Shown here piece after piece: positions 27,432-36,097 of a stretch of DNA of 41,838 nucleotides. The notes beneath the pieces were generated by a model, which saw only the letters and a program-made list of their open reading frames with translations, ran no database searches and was not told where the DNA came from. This DNA comes from Eubacterium sp. (GTDB lineage Bacteria; Bacillota_A; Clostridia; Lachnospirales; Lachnospiraceae), in assembly GCA_017475785.1 (NCBI GenBank), contig JAFVEX010000098.1, forward strand, positions 1-41,838. The letters run 5' to 3'. Numbering within the stretch: the stretch's first letter is position 1; each line of letters opens with the position of its first letter. Both the position numbers and the translations under genes were made by a program.

Positions 27432-28190
27432 TTATCCCTCGGCGGCATTTGCGATGTAGAGCGTCGTCAGCATACAGAAAATAAACGCCTGCATCACGCC
27501 GGTAAACCAGTCAAAATACACGCCCAGAATTGCCGGCAGACCTACATCCAGAATCGGAACATGTGACAGAACACGCCCCACCGCGCCGGGGATCAGACCG
27601 AGTATCGCGCTGCTCGCCAGCGCCAGCGCCGTATAAATCAGGGTATTAATGACAATGCCCGACAAAATGTTTCCAAAGTGACGGCATGCCATACTGATCG
27701 GCGTCGCGATCTCAGACAGAATATTAAAAGGCGTCAGCACCGGAATCGGCTGCGTAAAACCCTTCAGGTATCCGCCAACTCCGCCGGCCTTGACCTTCTG
27801 GGCAGTAATCATAATAAAGACGATAATTGCCCAGGCCGCTTCCGTCGAGAGATCTGCCGTCGGGCTCCGCAGTCCGATCAGGCTGATCAGATTGGAAAAC
27901 AGTGACGTCGCGAACAAGGCCGCCACAAACGGGATCATGTATCGGAAGGCCTCGCCCATGTTTCCGATCACGAACTTATTCGCCGTCTCGACAATAAATT
28001 CGGCCAGTGCCTGCCGCTTCGAGATATTCTGTACCTTCAGATCTCTTGTCAGGAAAATGCAGAGTCCTGTGATGAGAATCATGACGATCCAGCTGACCAC
28101 TAGCGTCTCCGTGATACGAAGCTGTCCCAGCACCGGGACCTTAAAAGGAAATGTGTAAAATATCTTCGCTCCGGTAATATCAACATTCAA
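27432..28190 (-). CDS. atpB: ATP synthase a subunit, TTG start
   Basis: Stator membrane subunit forming the ion half-channels. Several membrane helices are visible. The essential stator Arg lies in S-M-A-C-R-H-F-G-N-I-L-S-G, preceded by I-L-S-E-I-A-T-P-I-S. The end reads Q-A-F-I-F-C-M-L-T-T-L-Y-I. The length of 252 residues is normal. The start is TTG at 28188-28190, with GGAGG ten bases upstream and no in-frame ATG nearby. It follows atpI after about 54 bp. Confidence 0.96.
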   Translation of the reverse strand: MNVDITGAKIFYTFPFKVPVLGQLRITETLVVSWIVMILITGLCIFLTRDLKVQNISKRQALAEFIVETANKFVIGNMGEAFRYMIPFVAALFATSLFSNLISLIGLRSPTADLSTEAAWAIIVFIMITAQKVKAGGVGGYLKGFTQPIPVLTPFNILSEIATPISMACRHFGNILSGIVINTLIYTALALASSAILGLIPGAVGRVLSHVPILDVGLPAILGVYFDWFTGVMQAFIFCMLTTLYIANAAEG

Positions 28191-28244
28191 AACAACTTCA
28201 CCTCCTTTCGCTGCGATATTATTTAACCTTCTATTGTCTGCTGC

Positions 28245-28652
28245 TTATTGTATCTTTCCAAAAACCGACAGAAGCTTCAGTCCCAGACTCGGAAAGAGCA
28301 GGGGAATCAGTCCCGCGGCAAACTGAAAGCACGGGGCCGCGATCGCGGCAACCATCCAAAGTACCTGCAGCAGCATCCGCTGCGTGTAGCTTGCTTTCAT
28401 TTTCTGCCGCGCCATTCCCTCATCTTCTGTAGAGGTCACTTTCTGAACCGTCAGCCCCATCAGAAAGAAATTCAGCACCGCGATGACGCCTCCGCCGATC
28501 CCTCCCAGTATCACCCTGTAATCAAATGGGACTTTCTCCGGGAACAGTCCGTGACAGACCGCGAAAACGGCCAGCATCGCCGCCACGCCGATGATCGTAA
28601 TCAGCGCGACTCTTTTTGTCTCCCTGCGCACCGCAGGCGCGATCTCCCGCAT
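28245..28652 (-). CDS. atpI: ATP synthase subunit I (AtpI-like)
   Basis: A small polytopic membrane protein (about 135 residues, four hydrophobic segments: about 18-36, 48-68, 90-108 and 110-128), encoded immediately upstream of atpB, where subunit I is usually found. Family proteins help c-ring assembly or ion supply. The ATG at 28650-28652 has GGAGG nine bases upstream; an in-frame TTG three codons earlier abuts that site. The identification rests on hydrophobic pattern and position more than on a sharp motif. Confidence 0.8.
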   Translation of the reverse strand: MREIAPAVRRETKRVALITIIGVAAMLAVFAVCHGLFPEKVPFDYRVILGGIGGGVIAVLNFFLMGLTVQKVTSTEDEGMARQKMKASYTQRMLLQVLWMVAAIAAPCFQFAAGLIPLLFPSLGLKLLSVFGKIQ

Positions 28653-28688
28653 GATAATCAACCTCCAATCCTCCCCGGGCCGCCAGAC

Positions 28689-28949
28689 TTACAGATGTCC
28701 GTTAAAACCCTTCCGGTTCCGGTTTCCCATATCCTGATCTTTCATAATCATCTTATAAAACTTGTAAGCTGTCATGACCGATCCGCCCAGTCCGAACAGA
28801 ATACCCGGGACATAGATCCACACAGGAAGACCTGCCCGGCTGACCAGAAACCAGCACAAAAAAAGGCACAGCAAAACGGGCATTATCAGTGATAGCCCGA
28901 GCTGTGTCAATATAGAAAGATTTTTCAGTATCTCCCTGCGTCTGCGCAT
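28689..28949 (-). CDS. AtpZ/AtpI-family small membrane protein heading the ATP synthase operon
   Basis: An 86-residue protein with a basic N-terminus (M-R-R-R-R-E-I-L) and two membrane helices (about 16-35 and 41-63), ending in A-Y-K-F-Y-K-M-I. The pattern T-Q-L-G-L-S ... G-L-G-G-S-V matches the AtpZ/AtpI family often encoded first in clostridial ATP synthase operons. Its function is proposed as assembly factor or Mg2+/Ca2+ supply but is not settled. The start at 28949 is chosen because GGGGGA lies 6 bases upstream; an upstream in-frame ATG at 28991 would begin at the predicted promoter. Confidence 0.78.
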   Translation of the reverse strand: MRRRREILKNLSILTQLGLSLIMPVLLCLFLCWFLVSRAGLPVWIYVPGILFGLGGSVMTAYKFYKMIMKDQDMGNRNRKGFNGHL

Positions 28950-28981
28950 TGGTTTCCCCCGGTAAGTCGATGTCGGATACT

Positions 28982-29010
28982 TATATATCACTATACCAGA
29001 ACGGCGGCAA
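28982..29010 (-). promoter_or_regulatory. Candidate promoter of the ATP synthase operon
   Basis: TTGCCG (29005-29010), 17 bp, TATATA (28982-28987), about 35 bp before the first gene of the operon. A shifted TATAGT also occurs, so the exact -10 is uncertain. Confidence 0.55.
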
Positions 29011-29145
29011 AATTACTACAGATTATCTTACTTTTCTGGAAAATGTTGTATCATCTTGCCGATATCTCTATTATAAAGACACCGCCTTCCGATGCTTTGC
29101 ATGACCTCGCGAAAACTATGCGTTTTGTCTGAAAAATATAAAGAT

Positions 29146-29192
29146 AATAAAACACCTCTGAAAGTGCGCCAATCCCGTGCTCTCTCAGAGGT
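29146..29192 (-). terminator. Terminator after tRNA-Val
   Basis: On the minus strand ACCTCTGA (from 29192) pairs with TCAGAGGT (ending 29154), with a long loop, followed by GTTTTATTAT. Confidence 0.75.
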
Positions 29193-29200
29193 ATTTCCAG

Positions 29201-29274
29201 TGGAAGCGACGGGGCTCGAACCCGTGACCTCTCGCGTGTGAGGCGAACGCTCATCCCGGCTGAGCTACGCTTCC
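29201..29274 (-). tRNA. tRNA-Val (anticodon CAC)
   Basis: A 74-nt cloverleaf. The acceptor GGAAGCG pairs with CGCTTCC, with an A discriminator. The D arm is AGCTCAGCCGGGATGAGC. The anticodon stem TTCGC/GCGAG encloses the loop CTCACAC with anticodon CAC. The T arm has GGTTCGAGCCC. No CCA is encoded. It has its own promoter and terminator. Confidence 0.96.
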
Positions 29275-29287
29275 TGATCCATTTAAC

Positions 29288-29315
29288 AGTATATCACTTG
29301 TGTTGTAATTGTCAA
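29288..29315 (-). promoter_or_regulatory. sigma-A promoter for tRNA-Val
   Basis: A perfect TTGACA (29310-29315), 16 bp, TATACT (29288-29293), about 14 bases before the tRNA. Confidence 0.8.
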
Positions 29316-29345
29316 ACAAAAAACAGCGTACTTTCCTAATCATAC

Positions 29346-29378
29346 AAAAAGACGGCTGCCGCAGACTGCGGCAGCCGT
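29346..29378 (-). terminator. Rho-independent terminator after tpiA
   Basis: A perfect 12-bp stem, ACGGCTGCCGCA / TGCGGCAGCCGT, with a 3-base GTC loop, followed by CTTTTTG on the minus strand. Confidence 0.95.
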
Positions 29379-29393
29379 GAATTCAGCTTCTGA

Positions 29394-30143
29394 TTACTTA
29401 TAATTGACGATCTTTCCGAAGTCTGCCTTCAGGGAAGCGCCGCCGACAAGGCCGCCGTCGATGTCCGGCATAGCGAACAGCTCAGCCGCGTTGCCCGCGT
29501 TGACAGAACCGCCGTACTGAATGCGGATTGCCTCTGCAGTCGCCTCGTCGTAGATCTCGGCGATGCACTCACGGATGCCCTTGCAGACTTCTTCTGCCTG
29601 CTCGGAGGTAGCTGTCTTGCCTGTTCCGATCGCCCAGATCGGCTCATAGGCGATGACGGCTGTCTTTGCCTGGTCTGCTGTAACGTTCTGGAATCCAACC
29701 TTGACCTGCTGACGGATCCAGTCCATGGTGATTCCCTGCTCTCTCTGCTCAAGAGACTCGCCGCAGCACATGATCGGTGTCAGGCCGTATTCGAAAGCCT
29801 TGAGGACCTTTTTATTGATATCCTCGCTGGTCTCTTTGAAGTAATCTCTTCTCTCGGAGTGGCCGAGGATGACGTACTTGACGCCGACGTCTACCAGCAT
29901 AGCCGGAGCGATCTCACCTGTGTACGCGCCTTTGTCCTCGAAATACATGTTCTCTGCCGCAACTGCGACATTGCTGCCCTTGACTGCTTCTACAACCGGA
30001 ACGATATCGATTGCCGGAACGCCGTACACGACATCAACTTCGTCATTCTGTACGAGCGGAGCAAGTGTCTCAACCAGCGCGACTGCCTCACTCGGAGTCA
30101 TGTTCATTTTCCAGTTACCAGCGATAATTTTTCTTCTTGCCAT
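29394..30143 (-). CDS. tpiA: Triose-phosphate isomerase
   Basis: Interconverts dihydroxyacetone phosphate and glyceraldehyde 3-phosphate. Catalytic residues are in their family motifs: N-W-K-M-N (Lys12), I-L-G-H-S-E-R-R (His), [14 protein letters not shown] (Glu and flexible loop 6) and Q-Y-G-G-S-V-N. The start at 30143 is chosen because AAAAGGAG precedes it by 9 bases; the in-frame ATG eight codons earlier has no site. That gives 249 residues, the normal length. It is the last of the gap-pgk-tpiA series but also has its own promoter. Confidence 0.98.
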   Translation of the reverse strand: MARRKIIAGNWKMNMTPSEAVALVETLAPLVQNDEVDVVYGVPAIDIVPVVEAVKGSNVAVAAENMYFEDKGAYTGEIAPAMLVDVGVKYVILGHSERRDYFKETSEDINKKVLKAFEYGLTPIMCCGESLEQREQGITMDWIRQQVKVGFQNVTADQAKTAVIAYEPIWAIGTGKTATSEQAEEVCKGIRECIAEIYDEATAEAIRIQYGGSVNAGNAAELFAMPDIDGGLVGGASLKADFGKIVNYK

Positions 30144-30243
30144 TGTTGGTCTCCTTTTCATCCTCACAGCCGGACGTCATCTTCCGCATGCCCGGTCTGT
30201 ATCCCAAAACAACCTGCGATGCAGGCTCTCACCCGCATTTTTT

Positions 30244-30252
30244 AGTATAGCA
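30244..30252 (-). promoter_or_regulatory. Extended -10 promoter of tpiA
   Basis: TGCTATACT on the minus strand is an extended -10; no good -35 is seen. A CCTGC-ATC-GCAGG hairpin lies in the leader that follows. Confidence 0.55.
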
Positions 30253-30306
30253 TGAATTCCTTTGTTCTGCACCTGATTCAGGCTGATTTTTACATTTTTT
30301 ATGGTA

Positions 30307-31515
30307 TTATTTGTCGTCTGCCGCCGCGACGCCCGGAAGCTCCTTGCCCTCAAGGAATTCCAGAGACGCGCCGCCGCCTGTGGAGATGTGGCTCATCTTG
30401 TCGCCAAATCCCAGCTGGTTGACAGCCGCGGCGGAATCACCGCCGCCGATGATCGTGGTCGCGTCGGTCTCCGCAAGAGCCTTCGCTACAGCGATGGTGC
30501 CGGCCGCAAGCGTCGGATTCTCAAATACACCCATCGGTCCGTTCCAGACGACCGTTTTGGCATTTTTTACAGCGTCAGCAAAGAGCTCTGCTGTCTTCGG
30601 TCCGATGTCCAGACCCTCCATATCCGCCGGAATCGCGTCCGCGTCCACAGAGCTGACCTCGACCGGCCCGTCGATCGGATTCGGGAAAGCCGCAGCGATG
30701 GTCGTGTCGATCGGAAGCAGCAGCTGTTTGCCGAGATCCTCTGCCTTTTTGATCATCTCAAGACAGTAATCGATCTTGGTGTCGTCAACGAGAGAATTTC
30801 CGACTTCCTTTCCCTGCGCCTTCATAAATGTGTACGCCATTCCGCCGCCGATGATCAGCGTATCGCATTTCTCGAGCAGGTTGGAGATTACATTCAGCTT
30901 ATCCGCAACCTTTGCGCCGCCAAGGATCGCGACGAACGGGCGAACCGGATTCTCCACCGCGTTTCCAAGAAAATCGATTTCCTTCTGCATCAGGTATCCG
31001 ACCGCGCAGGTGTCGACAAACTCTGTCACACCGACGTTTGAGCAGTGCGCGCGGTGCGCTGTGCCGAACGCGTCATTGACAAAGACGTCCGCCAGAGACG
31101 CGAGATCCTTTGAAAATGCCTCCTGATTCTTCGTCTCCTCAACGCGGTAGCGTGTGTTCTCAAGCAGAATCACCTCGCCGTCCTGCATTGCCTCAACCGC
31201 CGCCTTCGCGTTCGGTCCGACGACCTCCGGATCCGCGGCAAACTTAACCTCCTGTCCGAGCAGCTCAGACAGGCGCGCCGCTACCGGCGCCAGAGACAGC
31301 TCCGGCTTCGGCTCTCCCTTCGGCTTGCCCATATGAGAGCAGAGGATAACCTTCCCGCCGTCCGCGATCAGTTTTTGAATGGTCGGAAGCGCCGCCACGA
31401 GGCGGTTTTCGTCGGTAATCACGCCTTCTTTCATCGGAACGTTGAAATCACAGCGCACCAGGACGCGTTTTCCCTGCACGTTGATATCGTCAACGGATTT
31501 TTTATTCAGTCCCAT
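30307..31515 (-). CDS. pgk: Phosphoglycerate kinase
   Basis: Makes ATP from 1,3-bisphosphoglycerate in glycolysis. Landmarks: [12 protein letters not shown] near the N-terminus, [29 protein letters not shown] and G-G-G-D-S-A-A-A-V. The start at 31515 (M-G-L-N-K-K-S) is chosen because AAAAGGAG lies about 8 bases upstream. The frame happens to be open for 34 further codons, but those cross a repeat element and are not coding. That gives 402 residues, the normal length. Confidence 0.98.
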   Translation of the reverse strand: MGLNKKSVDDINVQGKRVLVRCDFNVPMKEGVITDENRLVAALPTIQKLIADGGKVILCSHMGKPKGEPKPELSLAPVAARLSELLGQEVKFAADPEVVGPNAKAAVEAMQDGEVILLENTRYRVEETKNQEAFSKDLASLADVFVNDAFGTAHRAHCSNVGVTEFVDTCAVGYLMQKEIDFLGNAVENPVRPFVAILGGAKVADKLNVISNLLEKCDTLIIGGGMAYTFMKAQGKEVGNSLVDDTKIDYCLEMIKKAEDLGKQLLLPIDTTIAAAFPNPIDGPVEVSSVDADAIPADMEGLDIGPKTAELFADAVKNAKTVVWNGPMGVFENPTLAAGTIAVAKALAETDATTIIGGGDSAAAVNQLGFGDKMSHISTGGGASLEFLEGKELPGVAAADDK

Positions 31516-31540
31516 GCTGATTCTCCTTTTCTTAAAATAA

Positions 31541-31591
31541 AGTCCGCAAGCGGACTTCAACTTTCCCATCCCCTCATTCACGAGAGGAGCT
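31541..31591 (-). repeat. Dispersed structured repeat B, copy 1 (pgk leader)
   Basis: About 50 bases shared with 41307-41356 with few differences and one indel. It contains the palindrome AGTCCGCAAGCGGACT, then CCCATCCCCTCA and a CCTC/GAGG hairpin. It lies between gap and pgk, just upstream of the pgk ribosome site. Confidence 0.75.
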
Positions 31592-31602
31592 GCGGACTTT
31601 GC
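31541..31602 (-). promoter_or_regulatory. Possible attenuator-like fold ahead of pgk
   Basis: On the minus strand, AAAGTCCGC (about 31592-31600) is fully complementary to GCGGACTTT. That same strand can instead pair with the nearer AAGTCCGC to give a hairpin followed by TATTTT. The two pairings exclude each other, as in transcription attenuators. No sensor domain is recognised, so this is a suggestion only. Confidence 0.3.
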
Positions 31603-31664
31603 GCCGCTGCTGGTCACCGACAGGTGACATCTTCCTTACAGCAGCGTGCGCATCCAGCGGAGCG

Positions 31665-31709
31665 TTATTGCTTCAAACGAAATTCGAAGAATTTCCTATG
31701 AAGCAATAA
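31665..31709. repeat. Long inverted repeat between gap and pgk
   Basis: Outer arms TTATTGCTTC (31665-31674) and GAAGCAATAA (31700-31709); inner arms GAAATTC (31679-31685) and GAATTTC (31689-31695) around a GAA loop. It lies just downstream of the gap terminator, with its outer arm overlapping the terminator tail. Confidence 0.7.
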
Positions 31710-31736
31710 AGAGTCCGGTCCAAAGACCGGACCCTC
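31707..31736 (-). terminator. Rho-independent terminator after gap
   Basis: On the minus strand GAGGGTCCGGTC-TTTG-GACCGGACTC is followed by TTTATT. It sits about 25 bp after the gap stop codon, so pgk probably depends partly on its own initiation or on readthrough. Confidence 0.85.
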
Positions 31737-31760
31737 ATAAGGTCTGTTTCAGACATCAAA

Positions 31761-32783
31761 TTACTTGACAAACTTCGCGAAGTATTTGATGGTTCTGCAC
31801 ATGTTGGATGTGAAGCTGTTCTCATTGTCGTACCAGGAGACGACCTGAACCTGTGTCTTGCCGTCGCCAGCCGGGATTACCATGGTCTGGGTCGCGTCAA
31901 ACAGGGAAGCGTAGGTCATTCCGACGATATCTTTGGATACGATCTGGTCTGTGTTGTAACCGAAGGATTCTGTGACCTGTGCCTTCATAGCCGCGTTGAC
32001 ATCATCAACTGTCACTTCACCGTTGACAACTGCTGTCAGGATCGTGGTGGAACCGGTCGGTGTCGGAATACGCTGCGCTGCGCCGATGAGCTTGCCGTTC
32101 AGCTCAGGAATAACCAGGCCGATTGCCTTTGCTGCGCCGGTGCTGTTCGGAACGATGTTCTCAGCTGCTGCGCGGCTGCGGCGCTTGTCGCCCTTTCTCT
32201 GCGGACCGTCAAGGATCATCTGGTCGCCTGTGTATGCGTGAATTGTGCACATGATACCGGACTCGATCGGAGCGAGGTCATTGAGAGCCTTCGCCATCGG
32301 AGCCAGGCAGTTCGTTGTGCAGGATGCAGCAGAGATGATATCGTCGTTCTCTGTCAGGGTCTCATGGTTTGTGTTGTAAACGATGGTCGGAAGGTCATTT
32401 CCTGACGGAGCAGAGATGATAACCTTCTTTGCGCCCGCGTCGATGTGCGCCTGAGATTTTGCCTTGGAAGTATAGAATCCTGTGTACTCCAGAACAACGT
32501 CAACGTCCAGCTCTCCCCACGGAAGATTCTTTGCGTCTGCTTCCTTGTAAATCTCGATTTCCTTGCCGTCAACAATGATGGAATGATCTGTATTGGAAAC
32601 CTTGTCTCCCAGCGCGTATCTGCCCTGTGTGGAATCGTACTTCAGAAGATAAGCCAGCATGTCAGGGCTTGTCAGATCGTTAATTGCTACAATTTCAAAT
32701 CCCTCTGCCTGAAACATCTGCCTGAAAGCCAGACGGCCAATTCTTCCAAATCCGTTAATCGCAACTCTTACTGCTTCAGCCAT
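31761..32783 (-). CDS. gap: Glyceraldehyde-3-phosphate dehydrogenase, type I
   Basis: Oxidative phosphorylation of glyceraldehyde 3-phosphate with NAD+. The Rossmann fold begins [10 protein letters not shown] and continues with A-I-N-D-L-T, consistent with NAD preference. The catalytic Cys is in [10 protein letters not shown]. The catalytic His lies in the I-H-A-Y-T-G-D-Q segment. W-Y-D-N-E-N-S-F-T is present near the C-terminus. The length of 340 residues is normal. AGGAGG lies 12 bases upstream of the ATG. It has a strong promoter and its own terminator and begins the gap-pgk-tpiA series. Confidence 0.98.
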   Translation of the reverse strand: MAEAVRVAINGFGRIGRLAFRQMFQAEGFEIVAINDLTSPDMLAYLLKYDSTQGRYALGDKVSNTDHSIIVDGKEIEIYKEADAKNLPWGELDVDVVLEYTGFYTSKAKSQAHIDAGAKKVIISAPSGNDLPTIVYNTNHETLTENDDIISAASCTTNCLAPMAKALNDLAPIESGIMCTIHAYTGDQMILDGPQRKGDKRRSRAAAENIVPNSTGAAKAIGLVIPELNGKLIGAAQRIPTPTGSTTILTAVVNGEVTVDDVNAAMKAQVTESFGYNTDQIVSKDIVGMTYASLFDATQTMVIPAGDGKTQVQVVSWYDNENSFTSNMCRTIKYFAKFVK

Positions 32784-32838
32784 AACTAATTTTTTCCTCC
32801 TACCAAGTCCTTGTATTGTTAAAACTCTAACATATTCA

Positions 32839-32867
32839 ATTGTACCGAATTAAGAACAAGAAATCAA
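32839..32867 (-). promoter_or_regulatory. sigma-A promoter of gap
   Basis: TTGATT (32862-32867), 17 bp, TACAAT (32839-32844), about 55 bp before the gap ATG. Confidence 0.75.
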
Positions 32868-32903
32868 GTGTTTTATCCGAGCAAATTGAACAACATTATT
32901 TTG

Positions 32904-33695
32904 CTAAACAGCGATAAATTCTGCTTTTTGACCAGTATATACCGCAATGTGAGAAAAACCTGCGTTCTTCAGCACTTCGACGGCGCGGTCAAACTCATAT
33001 CCGATGTAAGAAGGCACATGCGCGTCCGCGCCCAGCGTGACCAGCTCTCCGCCGAGTTCCCGGTATCTGCGCAGAACCTCCGGGTGAGGATTTGGGAAAC
33101 CGATTCCGCTTTTATAGCCGCCTGTATTGATCTCCAGAGCGATCTGGCGCGACACCAGTTCCTTCAGAATCTCATCAATGATGTCGCCCAGTTCCTGAAG
33201 CGAATACGCTTTTTCGCGTTCCCATCCATAGCGGACAATGTAGTCGAGATGCCCAAGCGACTGAAACCCGTCATTCGCCCGGATGCTGTCCAGTGTGTCT
33301 TCAAAATACCGGCGGTACATCTCTCTGTCAGTTCCGGGATAACGATCCCGCTCATATGGATCAATACCGTCAACCAGGTGCATGGAACCGATCACGAAGT
33401 CATACGGATACGCCTGTATAAACTGACTGATCTCTTCGTGCAGGTGTGCCTGCAGGCCGATTTCCACGCCTATCCGCACCTGTATTCTGTCCCGGTACGT
33501 CTCCTGCATCCGTCTCATTTTCTTCCAGTAGGCATCCGCGTCCAGCAAAAAATCACTGTCCCAGAAATCCGGATCATGATGATCCGTGACGCAGATACTG
33601 TTCATTCCCAGCCGGATGGCTGTCTCCACCATCTCCTCAACCGGTGTCGTGGAATCTCCTGAAAATTCTGTGTGCATGTGGGAATCCGGCAGCAT
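32904..33695 (-). CDS. PHP-domain histidinol-phosphatase family protein (HisJ-like)
   Basis: A metal-dependent phosphoesterase of the PHP superfamily. Metal-ligand motifs appear in order: D-S-H-M-H-T-E-F-S-G-D at the N-terminus, V-T-D-H-H-D, G-V-E-I-G-L, G-S-M-H-L-V-D and later L-G-A-D-A-H-V. The length of 263 residues fits HisJ/HisK-type histidinol-phosphatases. No other histidine biosynthesis gene is nearby, so the substrate is not certain; related PHP proteins hydrolyse other phosphate esters. AAGGAG lies 7 bases before the ATG. It stands 52 bp downstream of mnmA on the same strand. Confidence 0.82.
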   Translation of the reverse strand: MLPDSHMHTEFSGDSTTPVEEMVETAIRLGMNSICVTDHHDPDFWDSDFLLDADAYWKKMRRMQETYRDRIQVRIGVEIGLQAHLHEEISQFIQAYPYDFVIGSMHLVDGIDPYERDRYPGTDREMYRRYFEDTLDSIRANDGFQSLGHLDYIVRYGWEREKAYSLQELGDIIDEILKELVSRQIALEINTGGYKSGIGFPNPHPEVLRRYRELGGELVTLGADAHVPSYIGYEFDRAVEVLKNAGFSHIAVYTGQKAEFIAV

Positions 33696-33747
33696 TGTGT
33701 TTCTCCTTCCAAATATGGTTCCGTCAGATCACTGCAGACAACACTTT

Positions 33748-34842
33748 TTAACCTTCCGATTTCTTAATCACGCCTCCTCCGGCGACGCAGCCGTCATCGG
33801 TGTAGAGCACCAGTGCCTGTCCCGGCGTCACGGCTCTGACCGGCTCTCTGAAAAAGCAGCGGATTTCATCTTCGCCCGTCCTTGTGACGGTGCAGGGCGT
33901 CCCTTTATGGTTATAGCGGATTTTTCCCAGAAACGTCTGCTTCCCGCCGGGCTCAAAATCCGCAATTCCCATCAGATTCAGGGACGAGGCTGTCACAACG
34001 GAGGAAAACACATCATCCTGCTCTCCGACTACAACCTCATTCGTTTCGGGTCTCAGCTCCGTCACAAAGACACGCCTTCCCATCGGAAGATCCAGTCCTC
34101 TGCGCTGGCCTACCGTGTAGTGGATCAGGCCGCGGTGTCTTCCGAGAACCTTCCCGTCTGCAGTAACAAAATTTCCGGGAGGACTCTCCGCTCCGCTCTC
34201 ACGTCTGATAAACGCGGCGTAGTCCCCGTCCGGCACAAAGCAGATCTCCTGACTGTCCCGCTTCCCGGCAACCGGCAGCCCTGCCCGCTCCGCCATATTC
34301 CTGATCTCCGGCTTCGTGTAGTCTCCCACCGGAAGAAGTGTGCGCGCAAGCTGTGCCTGCGTTAGATTGTAAAGCGCGTACGTCTGGTCCTTTTCCGCCG
34401 TGACGGAATTTCTGACTGCCAGACGTCCATTTGCCCGCCGTCCGACCTTCGCGTAGTGGCCGGTCGCAATATAATCCGCGCCGATATCCATTGCCCTTTC
34501 CAGCAGTGCCTCCCACTTTACAAAGCGGTTGCAGGCAATACAGGGGTTCGGCGTTCTGGCAGAGAGGTATTCCCGCACAAAATAGTCGATCACCTTTTCG
34601 CGGAAAATATCCTTGAAATTCATGACATAGTAAGGGATTCCGAGCACATCTGCCACCCGTCTGGCGTCCTCCACGGCACTTACGCCGCAGCAGCCGCCCT
34701 CACGCTCCAGCGTGCAGGCTTCCGCGTTCTGCCAGATCTGCATCGTGACGCCGATCACGTTGAACCCCTGCTCCTTCAGAAGAAGCGCGGCCACAGAGGA
34801 ATCAACGCCTCCCGACATCCCCACAACAACTGTTTTCTTCAA
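33748..34842 (-). CDS. mnmA: MnmA, tRNA-specific 2-thiouridylase
   Basis: Thiolates U34 of tRNA Lys, Glu and Gln using ATP and persulfide sulfur supplied by a cysteine desulfurase. The PP-loop S-G-G-V-D-S-S lies at 10-16. The catalytic Cys pair is Cys101 (N-P-C-I-A-C-N) and Cys201 (S-Q-E-I-C-F-V-P-D-G-D-Y). A-T-G-H-Y-A and H-Y-T-V-G-Q-R-R-G-L are also conserved. The length of 364 residues is normal. The start is TTG at 34840-34842 behind GAGGGACGAAGGGA. It lies 77 bp downstream of the interrupted iscS, its expected sulfur donor, with no iscU between. Confidence 0.97.
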   Translation of the reverse strand: MKKTVVVGMSGGVDSSVAALLLKEQGFNVIGVTMQIWQNAEACTLEREGGCCGVSAVEDARRVADVLGIPYYVMNFKDIFREKVIDYFVREYLSARTPNPCIACNRFVKWEALLERAMDIGADYIATGHYAKVGRRANGRLAVRNSVTAEKDQTYALYNLTQAQLARTLLPVGDYTKPEIRNMAERAGLPVAGKRDSQEICFVPDGDYAAFIRRESGAESPPGNFVTADGKVLGRHRGLIHYTVGQRRGLDLPMGRRVFVTELRPETNEVVVGEQDDVFSSVVTASSLNLMGIADFEPGGKQTFLGKIRYNHKGTPCTVTRTGEDEIRCFFREPVRAVTPGQALVLYTDDGCVAGGGVIKKSEG

Positions 34843-34919
34843 TCCCTTCGTCCCTCGTCATTTCATGCCAGTCACAATTTATTTCCAATTATTATTTATG
34901 GAAACACTGATTTAATCCA

Positions 34920-36077
34920 TCACCGCTCAGCTCCCGGGAGATTTTTCCGGAGTCTTTCGACAATCATCTTCAGCGTTTCAATTGTTCTGTCCAGTTCCTC
35001 CCGCGTCGTCTCGTGAGAAATGGTAAAGCGAACCGTTCCAAACGCTTCCTCCCGCGGCCTCCCCATGGCCAGCAGCACATGGGACGGGTCGATGGAGCCG
35101 GAGGAACACGCCGAACCGCCGGAGGCGCAGATCCCCTGCAGATCCAGCATGATCAGGATGGATTCCGCGCTGAGTCCGTGGAAGGTACAGCTTATATTGT
35201 TGGGGAGACGCAGCTTCGGATGCCCGTTACAGGAGACATCCGGGATTTCCTGCAGAACACGCTCTGCAAAATAGTCCCGGAGCGCCGTCTCAGACGCAAT
35301 ACGTTCTTCCATTGCCTCTGCTGCCTGCTCTGCCGCTACGCCCATCGCAACAATCCCCGGAACATTCTCTGTCCCGGCGCGCCTGTTGAACTCCTGCCCG
35401 CCGCCGTGCAGCAGCGCGCCGATGCCGGATCCTTTGCGCAGATACAGAAACCCTCAACCTTTCGGCCCGTGAAATTTGTGCCCGGAAGCAGAGAGCATGT
35501 CAATCCCGAGCTCATCAACAGAGATCGGAAGATGTCCAAACGCCTGTACCGCGTCCGTGTGAAACAAGATCCCTCTGCCGCGGGCCATCGCGCCCAGCTC
35601 CGCGACCGGCTGCAGCGTGCCGACTTCATTATTCGCGAACATCACAGAAAGCAGGATCGTCTCCGGACAGATTGCCGCCTCGGCCTGCGCGAGATCGATT
35701 CTGCCGCAGGCGTCCACGTCCAGCCATGTAATTCTGGCTCCCCGCACACGCTCCAGATACTCGCAGGTACGCAAAACAGCCGGATGCTCGATCCGGCTTG
35801 TGATAATATGATTTCCCTTTTCTTTACACGCCTCAAATGCCGCTGTCAGCGCCCAGTTATCAGATTCCGTCCCACCCGAGGTGAAGATGATTTCCTCCGG
35901 GGCGGCGCCCAGCATTTTGCTGATGCACTCCCGGCTCCTGCGTATGGCTTCCCTGCTTTTTCTCGCAAGCTGATAAACCGACGAGGGATTCCCGTACTGT
36001 TCCGTCAAAAACGGAATCATCGCCCCTGCCGCCTCCGGGCTCATTCTGGTTGTCGCGGCATTGTCCAAATAGATCAT
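34920..36077 (-). pseudogene. iscS: Cysteine desulfurase (IscS/NifS type) interrupted by one in-frame TGA
   Basis: PLP enzyme that removes sulfur from cysteine for Fe-S clusters and tRNA thiolation. One continuous frame covers the whole protein (207 residues, TGA at 35454-35456, then 177 residues), and the total of 385 codons is the family's usual length. Both halves are intact: Y-L-D-N-A-A-T-T at the start, S-G-G-T-E-S-D-N, H-T-D-A-V-Q-A, the PLP Lys in S-G-H-K-F-H-G-P-K-G, then after the stop G-F-L-Y-L-R-K-G, R-R-A-G-T-E-N and the active Cys in G-G-S-A-C-S-S-G-S. The TGA replaces the residue that is Val or Ile in homologues (G-P-K-G-[VI]-G). Nothing else is damaged, so the stop is recent, an error, or read through. 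It lies 20 bp downstream of the Rrf2 gene. Confidence 0.9.
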
Positions 36078-36097
36078 CTGATTTCGCGTCCTCTCCG

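Noticed and set aside
31516..31617. N-terminal extension of phosphoglycerate kinase by 34 residues
   Set aside because: The extra codons cross the repeat B hairpins and the strong ribosome site is directly before the internal ATG at 31515.
32904..33695. Histidine biosynthesis locus
   Set aside because: Only one PHP-family phosphatase is present and no other his genes are nearby, so no pathway claim is made.
35390..35456. Selenocysteine insertion at the iscS TGA
   Set aside because: The sequence after the TGA can form only a weak CCG-GCAT-CGG hairpin at a possible SECIS distance, the position is not catalytic, and cysteine desulfurases are not a known selenoprotein family. Kept only as something to exclude.
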